The notes under the pieces: generated by a model | Databases searched by the model: none | What the model was told of the DNA's origin: nothing | What the model saw: the letters and a program-made list of their open reading frames with translations, nothing else | In this document: positions 12,444-64,000 of the stretch, piece by piece | Layout: every line of letters begins with the position of its first letter | How positions within the stretch are numbered: the stretch's first letter is position 1 | NCBI GenBank assembly: GCA_027704905.1 | Contig: CM051016.1 | Location: forward strand, 18,052,468-18,116,467 | DNA: 64,000 nt | Direction of reading: 5' to 3' | DNA from: Muraenolepis orangiensis | Taxonomy: Eukaryota > Chordata > Actinopteri > Gadiformes > Muraenolepididae | Program-made: the position numbers and the translations under genes

Positions 12444-13733
12444 CTCTTTCCAAATAACAAAATACCATTCACTGATACATGGTCAACATGAATTCATTAT
12501 GGTCTGTATGGTTAGTACGCGTAAAGGCCTATACTGAGCTTACACAATAAGTGGGTTTTTAAACGCATGCAGTATTTTTTTGGGACACAATTGCGACTAG
12601 GGAAGAATCTACTGACACCATTCAAGATGTTAACATCCACATTCGTTTTTACTTTTTGTATTTTTCTAATTATATTGAAAAGGATGCAAAACTAGGCACA
12701 CTACTTTTTTTTTGTTCATGCAGGTGAATCTTAATATTTCATGATATGACCAGTGGTCAGGATGAGTACAGATAAGCCAATAAACATATTCAGGTAAAAC
12801 AAAGTAAAGCTAACTGTGAGTTGTAGTATGTGAACGTTATGTGGCCTCAACATGGCTGACCAAGGCCTGTTAGCTTGTTAGCTGCTAATCCAAAGCACAG
12901 TGCTGTTCCTAGTGTTTGCAGAATCAGCTTTGAATGACTAAATGATTGATTACTGTGAGCAGGCCCTGGTGACTAGCCGGCAGCAGAGAAGACCTCTTCA
13001 AAAGATCAAGTCATCATTGTCCCACAAGACCGGGGTACGGCCTCTCTGTTATTGCCGGGTGAGCATTACACTTGACATTATTAAAAGGGATGCATTCACA
13101 TGTGCTCCATAAGCCCCTCCCATAACCACCTCTCCATACGTGTGAAAGTTCTTGGACCCCTACGACGGGAGCTCGGAAGACTCCGATGAGTCCCACCGCC
13201 TGGCAGGGGTCATCAGCAGGAGGCCCAGGCAGCACGGAGGCGTCTGCAGCCACTACCTGTGCCGGAGCAGGCGCTTTGTGACCCTCCAACCGCCGGTCCC
13301 GGTGCTCCAGCACCCGGTGGAAGTCCAGATGGACTCAGACGGCAGCTCGTCCGAGCTGTGGGTCTGCGGGCCGGATACCCCGTGGCCCTTGGTCAGCGAC
13401 CGCCGGGATGCCGTGGGGGGGATGTGGTCCGGGCACAACGGCCCCGAGAGGGAGGAGGAGGAGGGGGAGGAGCTGATGGAGGACTCGGGGTTGCACAGTG
13501 CCACCAGATCCCCGACACCACCGCCCTTGGTCGGGTCCGCTCCTCACGCTGTGGTGGTGGCGGCGGCGGCGGCGATGGGGAGCTCCTCCCCGGCGGCCAG
13601 TGGCTCCTCTGACAGATCCAGCCATGGCTGCTGCTTGTACAAGAGAAAGATGGTGGGGCCTGCTGGGCTAGAGATGGTGGAGCTGGGGCAGAGGAAGAAG
13701 CAGTGTGTCGTCCGTATGAAGGAAGAGCTGTGA
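11901..13733 (+). CDS. Unrecognised Ser/Pro-rich protein, five exons
   Basis: Exons 11901-11937, 12033-12088, 12275-12349, 12963-13034 and 13149-13733 (TGA) join in one frame with GT-AG introns to about 274 aa. I do not recognise the family. The start MPPRRKSHVKRP is strongly basic. Exon 3 encodes an acidic Ser/Asp stretch (VESSTDSESDLSPRWSDT), and exon 5 has SSEDSDES, acidic runs of glutamate, an alanine run, and a basic end with KRKM, ELGQRKKQCVV and RMKEEL. There is no signal peptide, membrane helix or enzyme motif. Composition suggests a nuclear, phosphorylated, largely disordered protein; that is inference. Five exons that join cleanly in frame argue for a real gene. The 5' exon is tiny and less certain. 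A second (+) exon at 14785 may give another C-terminus. Confidence 0.68.
12376..12440. repeat. AC microsatellite in intron of the 11901 gene
   Basis: Pure (AC)n just downstream of the third exon's donor. Open frames of histidine-threonine across it are artefacts. Confidence 0.95.
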
Positions 13734-15430
13734 GAAGGGGACTGTACTGCTGAGAAGTGTTGAAGGAGACACCGGTTGTTATTGTTAACATTATGTATTT
13801 GTTCTTTATGTGCCTCTCAAGTTAGCTGATCTGGATTGCAAGTGAGATGACTTTTTGCACCTCGCCTCGAATTAATACATGGTGCCTTCAAGTCATATTG
13901 TGCCTGAAATGAGTTAAACGGGTAAGATGCCTACTGCTTGTTTGACTTTTGCCATTGCACTTTAACTAGTGAACTCAAGTGTCGCATTAGACTTCAGATT
14001 CACTCACCAGGGGGGAGACACATTCACCCTTATCCACTTCAGCTGGACTTCAGTTCATTGCACTAACCACTTTCTTTTGAATGAAAGCTTATTTTGTGAC
14101 TAGCCAGTTTTGGCCAGTTCATTGAGTTCAATAGTTGGCAGGTCAACAGCGAGCACTTTTGAAAGGTATTTGAAGACTGAAATTGTTTAAATGGATATCA
14201 TTTCAATATATATTAAAATATATATTTTGTCACAGCAACTGGACTCTTGGATCTATTTTTCCTTGGAACACTCCTTCCTGGTTCCAAATCCTACATGTAT
14301 GTGTGATTCTGCAAATGAAACGAGCAAAAACGTCCAAGTTCAAACACAATCCCCATATACTTAATGGGGATTTGTGTAATTCAAGGTTCCTGGAAATGCC
14401 AGCTTTGCATTACACCAACCTCTACCCCCAATGTCAGCGTTCCCCTGTTCCGTTAAGTCATTGGCTAAGGTTGACAGAGCTACTGCTCTGGACTCTGTGT
14501 ATTCGACAACAGAATGTCACCGTTGCTACGTAATTATGCATTAACATTGTATAAGGTCTATGAATGTATACACCTGATTTACCCATCATTTTCTGATGTG
14601 CATACCATCAGAACTTGTGTTCTTGTGTACTTCAAAGCATGTAGCAGTATGTATATATACATGTTTTAATTCTGCCCCAAAAATGTTGGAGTACATATCC
14701 TTAAATGTGCGTCTCAACAAGTTTGACTCAAACATGAGGCCAGCTAGACTATCCTTTTTTTCCTTTTTCTTCCCCGCCCTGCAGTGATGAAAAATGAGCC
14801 AGAGTTCCTCCTCTTACACCCGGATCAAACTGGAGGCAGACACTGACGCCATCCACCCCGATGCTGAATAGCTAATCATCTCATTCCCAATCGGAAGAGG
14901 TTGGAGAGCAATCAAAAGCCTTTGGTTCCTTTCAATCCAATCAAGCTGCTCCACACCGAGGACAAATCACTGCAAGGGAGATGAATCACTCACACACAGA
15001 GCCTGATCACTGACTTTGTCCTCACAAACAGGCTTAGGTTTGTTCAACTACAAGGCAGTTTGTCAAACACGGTCTACTGGTCAGACGTCGCATGAAGACA
15101 ACTCATCTCGTCATCCGAGGAACTGAGGAGCTTTTGTCCACCAGAGCGAAAAACATCCATCTGCCAATCAGCGTCACTGACACACCAGAGGTCTTTGTGG
15201 ACTTCAGATTGAGACGTCGTAGTACGATTGTAAAGGCATGTTCATCACGAATCAAATAGTAATAGAAAAGCAAATTATACATTATACAATTATTTTTAGT
15301 GAATACGTAGATATACAATATAAATAAACTGGCAATTTGGTATGATTTAACATGTGCCTTGTTATAAGACAAATGCTTTGTCTTAAGCATTGTAAAATAA
15401 GAATCAACGAGAATGAAATCACTGTAGCAG
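13734..15430. other. 3' flank of the 11901 gene, convergent with dync1h1
   Basis: AT-rich with no long coding frame. It holds a possible alternative terminal exon (14785 onward), a + strand AATAAA at 15323-15328 and, facing it, the dync1h1 poly(A) signal at 15431-15436. The two transcripts would end within about 100 bp of each other. Confidence 0.55.
14785..14846 (+). other. Possible alternative last coding exon of the 11901 gene
   Basis: A pyrimidine-rich tract and GCAG acceptor end at 14784. If exon 5 is cut at an internal GTATGA donor (exon end 13713), the joined frame reads LMKNEPEFLLLHPDQTGGRH and stops at 14846. The LMKNEPE stretch resembles the RMKEEL end of the unspliced form. A second open frame (MSQSSSSYTRIKLEADT, stop at 14871) starts inside it. 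Splicing is not proven. Confidence 0.35.
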
Positions 15431-15436
15431 TTTATT
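15431..15436 (-). terminator. Poly(A) signal of dync1h1
   Basis: Minus-strand AATAAA about 345 bases after the dync1h1 stop codon at 15778. It is the first clear signal after the stop. Confidence 0.6.
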
Positions 15437-15777
15437 GAATTTCAACCTTGATCCTTCTTAAAAACATTCAGATTCCTTCTTTAAAAACACATTGCGTTAC
15501 TTGTTCTCTCCTCTGCCTCGTCATTTACTAACCAACCGACGACCAACTTCCTCCGACCAACTTCCTCCGACCTTCCAAAAATACTTTCCATAAACGTCCG
15601 TAATAGACGTGACGTAGATTACTGCTTCACACACACAATTTACTTGCTACCATTTATATCGGTACAACAACATACTACAGGCTGCTTCTTGTTGGATAGC
15701 TAAATAACAGGACATGTATACCAAGTGATTCGATTATAGATTAGAATGAGAGTTAAATCAGCGAGACATCAGGAGCT

Positions 15778-54471
<38,694 letters not shown>

Positions 54472-54930
54472 CTTCTTATTGAGCGGCCAGGGGCGACCGT
54501 TCGTAGACAGTGAACAAAGGCTGAAAAAGGCAGACTACTGCGTCGGTGGCCAACGAGAGCTGCTGTCAAAACGCCGCAGACAGCGGCAGTCAGATTTATT
54601 GTGCGCAAGGCATTGTGGTACTTGTCGTCTTCAGTGGGCCGCAATTCAAGTCAGCGCAGCAGTTGAAAACTACGTCACCCATAAAGCATTTCGACTGAGT
54701 CAGGGTTCGGTGGTTTACTGGTCGCCACCTAGAGGTCAATGCTGGCAGTGCTTCTGTCAAACTGCATCCATGTCGTCGACCACCATGAGGAGTTCATTCA
54801 CTCATGTCATTGTAAGCCCTTATTGGAACATTTAATGAGGAATATCGGCTCTATTGTTAGCCAACTTATTGGCTAACAATAAATACCAATAGATAGTTCA
54901 TGACTTCTGGTGACTAGTAGTTCTCTATGT

Positions 54931-54994
54931 TGAACGCACTATTATAAGTCACTTTGGACAAAAGCGTCTGCTAATGACTTGTAGTGTAATGTAC
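54931..54994 (+). repeat. SINE/LINE-type 3' tail, second copy
   Basis: TAAGTCACTTTGGACAAAAG then CGTCTGCTAA and GTGTAATGTA, parallel to the copy at 10408-10464, including a similar lead-in (GTTGAACGCACTATTA). Confidence 0.65.
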
Positions 54995-55162
54995 TGATGT
55001 GGCATGACTGTTCAATTGAATGTAGACTGAATTTATTTAAATAATTAAGTTGAATGAAATGTGTGAATCAGCTATATTACTGGTTTACATATCAAGGTTT
55101 GATATTCAAACCAATTTTGAGACTCCACTGGGTGGGAGAGTGTGGGGGATCGCTGATGAATG

Positions 55163-55196
55163 CTCTTCCTCCCAGTGGGAACACTGGGAGGAAGAG
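55163..55196. repeat. Perfect hairpin
   Basis: The 15-base arm CTCTTCCTCCCAGTG is followed after GGAA by its exact reverse complement. Confidence 0.85.
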
Positions 55197-55815
55197 ATTA
55201 AGGAATTAAGATTTTCCGGCATCCGGACAAATCATTCAAATTCTGCTGCTCTGACAGATGGCCTACTGTTTTTGACAATTCTCTATTTTTTAATGAATGG
55301 AAATACAATGTAAAGACTGTCTCAGATGGCCCTGTGGCTAAATACATTTATATTCCAAAATATATTTGTTATATATTCTATTCATGGAATAACCTTACGG
55401 GCGACACCTTATGCAGTGTATTCTTACGAGTGTACAAAGCAAGGCCTGTCAATCCCACAAAAACACTAATGCGATGTATGGGCAGAGGCCGGCCAGCCAT
55501 CAGCTTAGGAATGCTGCCGTCATCTCGGTTGTCATCTGACCAAACGAGTGAGGCCAATTCTTCCAAGGTCAAGTCAAGGGCCACCGAGGAGGGCCCATGC
55601 CGGCAGGGTAGAAAACAGAAATGTTTTCTACAAACAAAAATGAAAGGCCATCACGCAGTCACAGCACTTAGTTAGTGCTGTGACTAAAGGCGTTTTGATT
55701 CAATCCAGTGTGCGACACCCTTTGATAGGAACATTACAAATGCTTTCTAAAGTACGCTATCACATTGATTCACAATACAAAAACACAGAATTTGAGATTT
55801 CTAGAAATGTAGTGT

Positions 55816-55821
55816 TTTATT
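55816..55821 (-). terminator. Candidate poly(A) signal of the tmem30 gene
   Basis: Minus-strand AATAAA about 660 bases past the stop at 56480. Confidence 0.4.
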
Positions 55822-56479
55822 TAAGAAAATATTAAAATAGAAAGGTAAATGTTTGTCCATCGTTAAAAACATAACGGGGACGTTATGAATATACTCAAGT
55901 AAACCCATACAATGATATTGCATTATGTAGCGATTACCCTGAGAAAACAGTCAAATGCATTCCAGTGGTTGTTTTTTTTAAAAGTGAACGTAATACACAC
56001 ATGTGCACAATTCAAGAATATGGCTTTCAGTACCCCCAGTTTGTAAAAAGAAAAACTAAAATTCAAAAGCCTGAGACCTGTCTTATGAAAATAAAAGACA
56101 AATATAACAATCATCAGAAAAAAATCCTTGGCTCACATATTTAACTTAAAATCGTTAACTCTAAAGAGTATAAAACAAACGTCAGTGGTGTGCATTTCAT
56201 CCCGTTCTAGTCTTCATATGGTCTACAAACTGCCAGGATGTTTCACCTCACTTACACACTTCCTAGAGTAGACTGTCCCCTATTGCTGAAAATCCACTGA
56301 TTGAGGCCAGTTAATTTCAAAGACTCTTCAACGAACGGACCACAGCTAATGTTAAAAGGGAACAATAAAACGATTGATTGCAGTCCCGAGTTTGGTTTCG
56401 GTCAGAGGATGAATTGCAGATAGTGTAAAAATAACACCCCGTAGCGGAGACACGTGCTAAAGATAAAAAATAATAATAA

Positions 56480-59400
56480 TCACTCCTCATCTGGGAACTT
56501 GAACTTGGCGTATACAATGAGCATGACCAACGACATCACAACACACATGGAGCCAATGACCAGATAGGCGATACCCAGGAACTGGTTCTTTCCGCCCATC
56601 CAAGACACGTTGCTGAAGACCACCTTCTTCCTGCCTTCGAAAGCCACCACGGGGTAATCTGGGGTACAGCGAATTAAGGACTTCAACGTATTGTTAATAC
56701 AATTGCAACGCATTTCAAATAAAAATATGTACAGCATGTGCGCAACCAAAACAATGTATGTTGACTCCATACACGCAATGCAACACATCGTTGAAATGCT
56801 TTATGTTTAAAGCATTTCAACTATGTTAAGGGTTTTTTCCTTTTTTTAAACAAAGGGAATTAATGAAACATGAGAAGTAGAGGCAAAGTACGTGTTTTGC
56901 CACATGCAAACTATTTACTGCACGATTCCACTGGGATATACGTCAGCATGGCTTTGAGATTGGTCAGTTCCTTAAGATCCCAAACCACTCCTATTGACAA
57001 GATCCCCAATGGAACAAACAGGCTCACAGTCATTAGTATTAGTCTAATTAAAGGGCCCCCCCATTTAGTCTACTAGCCTACTGGGTAACCTGTACCAGCT
57101 GGCAGGCTTATCTAGTCACCATACATCTGGGTGGACACTCCCACATGTGCCCATGTCAATGACAGTCTTAGTTGCATGACAAGTTTGAAACGGCCTGTAA
57201 TGGCTAATGGCACTCACACCTGGCGTTAATGTAGGGGCCCTTTAACTGATGTGCCATGGACATAATTTGGTGCAAAGGAACACCAAATGTGGTCTAATTT
57301 AAATTAAGTAACACTGTAATCTGGTTGCGTTAATATAAAAATGTACTTCTAAATTAACCGTGACAGCTTGGCATATAATGTTTACTCCCTTGGTTAACAA
57401 AGGTGCTTTGGAAATGTAACAATATATAATTCAACAGTCAATTGGTTTTGATGAGGTACAGAAGGCTTACTGTTCACTACACTGTTCAAAAAAAACGGAC
57501 CGAAACCTTTGGTCGGTCCTTTGCGAATGTCACCATCAGAAAATTTGAATGTCGGCCTCGACTGATGAGTCACCTTAAGACACCCACACCCATGTGAAGT
57601 CGTCGCCAAACGCCAATCAATCACAGTCACTTATTTCCATATCTTGTTTGCATATTGCAAAGCATGTGTGCGTCCTTACCCCTTCAGGAACACCCAGGTC
57701 ATTGCTTTTCATACTCTTGTAAATAGAAAACAGAGTGGCGCAGTCAACTGGTAAAACAGGTCGGACTTCACACAGGCCCGAGCCGACGTTCACAGAGGCT
57801 ATTCATGTTGTCATACGACACAGAGCCCATATGTTCCAATACAAACAGATACAGGGCGATGGTACCCATTATGAGCTCCTCAACGCTATATTCGTTGTGC
57901 TTACCACAACGAATATAGCGATTATAAACAGTGTATTTAAAAAAATAAAATACTATATGGAATATGAAACCACTAGATAATTACACGTAAAACATATGGA
58001 TTAAAAAAAAAGGATACTGTAACTTATTTCAAGGGAATAATTCCCTGCTGGCAGGCCCTTTGCGTAGTCCCCTTCGGTGATCCGTCGATACAGCTTTCTG
58101 AAGTCGGGCAAGGCTGACCTTCTCATCCAAACAAGGAAGTCCTGGTTGATGAAGCCATTGTTGGATGGATCTGTGGTATTCAGCTCATAGGCGGGGAGGG
58201 GCCAATTTGGTGGCTTCACAGTACCTGAAAGCAAAGTATGGATAAAATTATTAAAATATTACACTGCATTTCACTTTGAATGTGAACCGAAGTCCATCTC
58301 TCACCGTTTCTATAAAATTAAATATAGTGATACTACATTTATGCTCTGATTAAGAGTTATAGCCATGAATGAACACACATTTTGAACCAATAGTACATAG
58401 GGGGGGGGGGGGGGTCAATGCAAAGTAAGGGTAGGAACGTTCTGATATTAACGCTGCAGTGACATTACATTTTATTGAATTGTATTTTTTTGGTTTACCG
58501 TTGAACGCGTTTCTGAGAGGTATGACCGTTGGGTTGCGGTACTTGATGTTGTAGTCCGTCCACCAAGAGATCCCCTTCCCATCAAAAGGAACCTCCTCCT
58601 TCCGCCCATCGACCAACTGGAACAGCTTGAAAGTGTCTTTTTAAAATAAGGGAGACAGAATGGAAGAATAAACAAAAAGCACAGACAAAAACATTATATT
58701 AATAATACTAATGTACACATCTCCAACCATTCTAGATCGATCACTTTTGACCCTACTTGCGTACCATTGAAGATGCTGTTGGGCAGCGCTCCACATGGAA
58801 CAATTGGGATGTCGTTAGAGTTATACCGGTAGGGTTCACAGGATTCGGCGGGTGCCTAGAAGAACCAACCAAAAGTCGTATAAAGAAAGACCCAGAACAC
58901 TTTATACGACTCAATTGTGTGATGATTAGCATTTAATCCGAGGGACAAACATCATAAAGCTGGCAAATTGAATGGCAACTTGTCTTCAATTACTTTGACC
59001 AAGAAATCAAAAAATACGTTTTAGTGAAGTCCTGGGCCCTAACTTCCACTCTGCCCTAAATGGAAGATCATAAAAACATCTTAATATTCCCATCATACTT
59101 TTTAATATTTGAATAACTGTATTTTACCTTAAAGGAATCTAGGTCACCGGACAGCTGGTTGGCATCTTTGGAAGCACCATACTTCCTGTAGTTTTGGAAG
59201 TAGTTGGAGAGACCATAATAAAAGAACACCGGCCCCTGTGGTCGTCCATGGAATCGCAGACCAAAAAAAAGTTACATAACATTGCAACACAGTTAATTTG
59301 AACATAGATGGTCAAATATAATGACTATCCCCATGTTGCATACCTCAAACAACTTGCTTAGAGAAAAGGTCACGCTGCATTGGCAATTTATTTCGGGCAA

Positions 59401-59776
59401 GGCTACGCACTTGGAGCAAGAGGAGTCAGTTTCACCGACCCCAGTGTAGTCTTTCTGCGTGAAAAGGGAGGGAATCCTAAAGGGATTAGCATGCATAATT
59501 CATCACGTTGTCTTGTTGGCGTTGCATTAGTTACAGGACACCTTTGGACAACCCACTGGTCCAAGCTATTTAGCCATGTGTTTAACCTACCTCCAACACT
59601 TGGATGTTCTTTGAAGTGACAAAAAGAGCCACCCCGATTCCAATGAAGGCCACCCCAATAAGGACGAAGCCGGGAATCACAATGCCAGCAGACAGCATGG
59701 GCTGCCAGGCGGGCAGGCGCTGCTGGGTGAAGGCTGTGTTATCAGGCCGGTTGGCCGTACTCACCTCCTTAGACAT
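56480..59776 (-). CDS. TMEM30/CDC50 family P4-ATPase beta subunit
   Basis: Seven coding exons, read right to left: 59591-59776, 59344-59454, 59128-59235, 58765-58855, 58499-58636, 58018-58224 and 56480-56658 (TGA). All are in frame, giving about 339 aa. CDC50 proteins pair with P4-ATPase lipid flippases and take them out of the ER (family knowledge). The N-terminus has the family signature [17 protein letters not shown] followed by a first membrane helix (about residues 26-52), a large lumenal domain with cysteine pairs and N-glycosylation sites (NDT, NTT, NYS), the motifs [25 protein letters not shown] and [20 protein letters not shown], and a second helix after [13 protein letters not shown]. 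The multi-exon structure argues against the intronless TMEM30B type. It could be a tmem30a or tmem30c paralogue: the C-terminus (AKFKFPDEE) differs from mammalian TMEM30A. A 5'-UTR intron (59790-60293) is likely. Confidence 0.93.
57052..57241. mobile_element. TTAA-flanked MITE (piggyBac-like)
   Basis: 190 bp with ends AGGGCCCCCC and GGGGCCCT as an inverted repeat, flanked on both sides by TTAA (57048-57051 and 57242-57245). A relative lies at about 30275-30480. It sits in a tmem30 intron and has no coding sequence. Confidence 0.65.
57884..57920. repeat. Perfect 16-bp-stem hairpin in tmem30 intron
   Basis: CGCTATATTCGTTGTG is followed after five bases by its exact reverse complement. Confidence 0.85.
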
Positions 59777-60299
59777 GGTGCTGATGGTTCTGTGGAAACA
59801 TCAGTGAAACATCAGCGGTGACTTCTTCAAGGACAAGAACATTGTGTAGCAATCCTCAAGATGCACTCTTACACACAATTGCACTTAATTGCACATAAAG
59901 TTTAAAAAATATATATTTTAACTTAAAGAAACTATTTCAAGTCATTTAAAGTTACTTATTCGCTAAACAAGATGTACAGATATACAGTTGTCTTTTGTTA
60001 CCATAACTGGCCATTTGTTGTGAGTTTATTTTCTTTGGCTGCTTAGATGGGGTTACTTGACTGGTAACGAATTGAAAATGAATAAAATGAATAACCAATA
60101 TGAATATACGTGGCAGGATGTTAATTCTAAATCGATCAATAGCTATTCCAGGCATGGCTTGTTGATGCCATTAAAGCTACTACTGCATGTACTAAAGTAG
60201 TAGAACAATGCAAAAATAACAAGTACATATACAACTCGGAAAACTCATTCACGGTTTTTGAAACAAAAGCCAATAAAAAAATATGTAACTTACTAAAAT

Positions 60300-60300
<1 letters not shown>
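59777..60300 (-). other. tmem30 5' UTR with a predicted intron
   Basis: An acceptor (TTCCACAG) precedes 59789 and a strong donor GTAAGT lies at 60293-60288, so the untranslated leader is probably split by a 504-bp intron. The first exon would lie just right of 60293. Confidence 0.55.
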
Positions 60301-62741
<2,441 letters not shown>

Positions 62742-63850
62742 ATGATGTTGTCCAGTAAGAAGACAGACGCTGGCACCTCTTCCTCCACCTCCTCATCCTC
62801 TGCAGCGGGGCCAGCTGGGGTGGAGAGGGCCTCCGTGTCAGATGCCCAGTCTGGGCCTTCCGCTTCAGTCCCCGGACCCGCTGACGTCAAGAAAAAGGAA
62901 AGGGCCTCCCCTAGTGGGGAGCCGGGGGGGCCCCCGCTACCCCACCAAGCGGGTCCAGGAGGAGTGGACCAGGACGCTGCCGAAGTGCGCAGGACGAGCC
63001 GTCGCAAGCGAGCAAAAGTAAACATCTAAGATCTTCGTTGCCTCTATGGCAAGAGAGGGTGACATGTTGCTGGATATGAACCCTTTTTATTTTTAATGTC
63101 TAAATCATATCATTATAGGGCAAAGATTGGAAAGTTTACCATTATTTCAATTACGTGAGTATAATGTGCGTTCACTTTACACTATACACCTGAAACATAT
63201 CAGCATTTCTGCCGTTGTTGTGATGTCCATTGTATACCTCTTGTGTTTCCTTGTTGCCGTGGGCAAAGCGGGGAGCAGTGGTGAACTCCCTTAATGTCCT
63301 GTCTAAGAAAGGGAAGTCGGGTGGACCTCGGCAGTAGCCAATCACTGAGTGACTTTAGGATGTTCCTATGTCTAATAACTAATGCCCTTTAATGCAGCGC
63401 ACATAACCTTGCTATCTTTCCCAGTAATCAAACCCAGGCTGTTGTTTTTTTTTTACACACAAAGACCAAGGGAACACACCCACAGCCCCAACACCACAGA
63501 GAAAGGACACGGCTATAGTATGGCTGAAGAATAACAGATCATACCTCCCTCCCTATAGATAAAGACTCCTGGGCCACGGAAGAGAAAGCGAAGACATGTC
63601 ACCCCTCGCACACGTTCGCCCCTGCCTTCCAGCGGACCCCAGGGCTAGGTTTTAATGGTGCTTTTATTGTGCGTCTTGTTGCAGGTGGAGTACCGCGAGA
63701 TGGACGAGAGTCTGGCCAATCTGTCTGAGGACGAATATTACTCTGAGGAGGAGCGCAACGCCAAGGCGGAGAAGGAGCGGAAGCAGGTGGTGCCTCCGCC
63801 TCCGCCACCGCCGGAGGAGGAGAATGACAGTGAGCCGGAGGAGCCCTCTG
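62742..63850 (+). CDS. kdm1a: Lysine-specific histone demethylase 1A (LSD1), N-terminal part
   Basis: Two coding exons, 62742-63017 and 63685-63850, in frame; the rest lies beyond the window. KDM1A is the FAD-dependent amine oxidase that removes methyl groups from histone H3 with CoREST (family knowledge). The start [11 protein letters not shown] matches mammalian MLSGKK; either ATG could serve. A Ser/Pro/Gly-rich disordered tail follows, then [10 protein letters not shown] (basic, nuclear localisation region) at the end of exon 1, and [32 protein letters not shown], a proline run and SEPEEPSG in exon 2, essentially as in mammals. The exon 2 donor GTGTGT at 63851 splits the glycine codon before the SWIRM domain. 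A 36-nt frame-preserving micro-exon candidate lies between them at 63119-63154. Confidence 0.95.
63119..63154 (+). other. Possible in-frame micro-exon in kdm1a intron 1
   Basis: An AG acceptor at 63117-63118 and a strong GTGAGT donor at 63155 bound a 36-nt open segment, phase 0 at both ends, which would add [12 protein letters not shown] between RKRAK and VEYREMD. The pyrimidine tract is poor. It may be chance. Confidence 0.2.
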
Positions 63851-64000
63851 GTGTGTCTCATTGTCCGCGCTTCACAGACCCCGCGCAGTCCATGGCTTAT
63901 GTTAAGGCCGGACAATATGGTTGACACAAATGGGTCACGATAATCTACAAGGGTTTTATCCATGGCTGTCACAATATGGCAAAATCATGTGTTACATTGT

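Larger units (their letters stand above)
54472..56479. other. dync1h1 5' flank and tmem30 3' flank
   Basis: No coding sequence is supported. It contains the dync1h1 upstream region, a SINE/LINE tail copy (54931-54994), a perfect 15-bp-stem hairpin (55163-55196) and a minus-strand AATAAA (55816-55821). No TATA box is obvious near the dync1h1 start. Confidence 0.6.

Noticed and set aside
15103..15390. 95-residue minus-strand frame below dync1h1
   Set aside because: AT-rich, no domain, and located beyond the dync1h1 poly(A) signal; probably chance.
57730..57820. tRNA-like sequence starting near GTGGCGCAGTCAACTGG
   Set aside because: The A-box-like start is not followed by a convincing B box or cloverleaf; it could be an old SINE head but is too weak to call.

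Overview
The window is vertebrate nuclear DNA, almost certainly from a teleost fish. The genes have many short exons with GT-AG introns, their proteins are close to mammalian orthologues, dinucleotide microsatellites are very dense, and the dispersed repeats (a fish SINE/LINE tail, hAT- and TTAA-type MITEs, a solo LTR) are typical of fish. The species cannot be named from the sequence; the extreme AC/GT repeat density would fit, for example, a cod-like fish, but that is only a guess.

Layout, left to right. 1-540: AC-rich satellite. 691-4246 (+): complete mok kinase gene, 11 coding exons, about 420 aa. 6612-11465 (-): complete wdr20, four coding exons, with two possible C-termini. 11901-13733 (+): an unrecognised five-exon gene of about 274 aa, head-to-head with wdr20 across a 435-bp GC-rich gap; a possible alternative last exon lies at 14785. 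15778-54471 (-): the whole dync1h1 gene (cytoplasmic dynein 1 heavy chain), 76 constitutive coding positions plus one duplicated exon, in about 38.7 kb. 56480-59776 (-): a TMEM30/CDC50 flippase beta-subunit gene, seven coding exons. 60845-61437: a perfect 93-bp inverted repeat around an AT-repeat core. 62742-63850 (+): the first two coding exons of kdm1a (LSD1), which continues beyond the window.

The order mok-wdr20-dync1h1 resembles the mammalian 14q32 neighbourhood. The genes do not form one pathway: they cover a cilium-associated MAPK-like kinase, a USP12/USP46 cofactor, the minus-end motor, a lipid-flippase chaperone and a histone demethylase.

The most striking observation is in dync1h1. 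The single exon that in mammals encodes the first half of the microtubule-binding domain is present here as two tandem copies (28461-28656 and 28029-28224). Each is exactly 196 nt with the same splice phases, both are open, and they are about 65% identical in protein. Because 196 is not a multiple of three, only one copy can be used per transcript. The gene therefore appears to encode two dyneins with different microtubule-binding heads. A (CU)n tract, a likely PTB-type element, lies in the intron between them.
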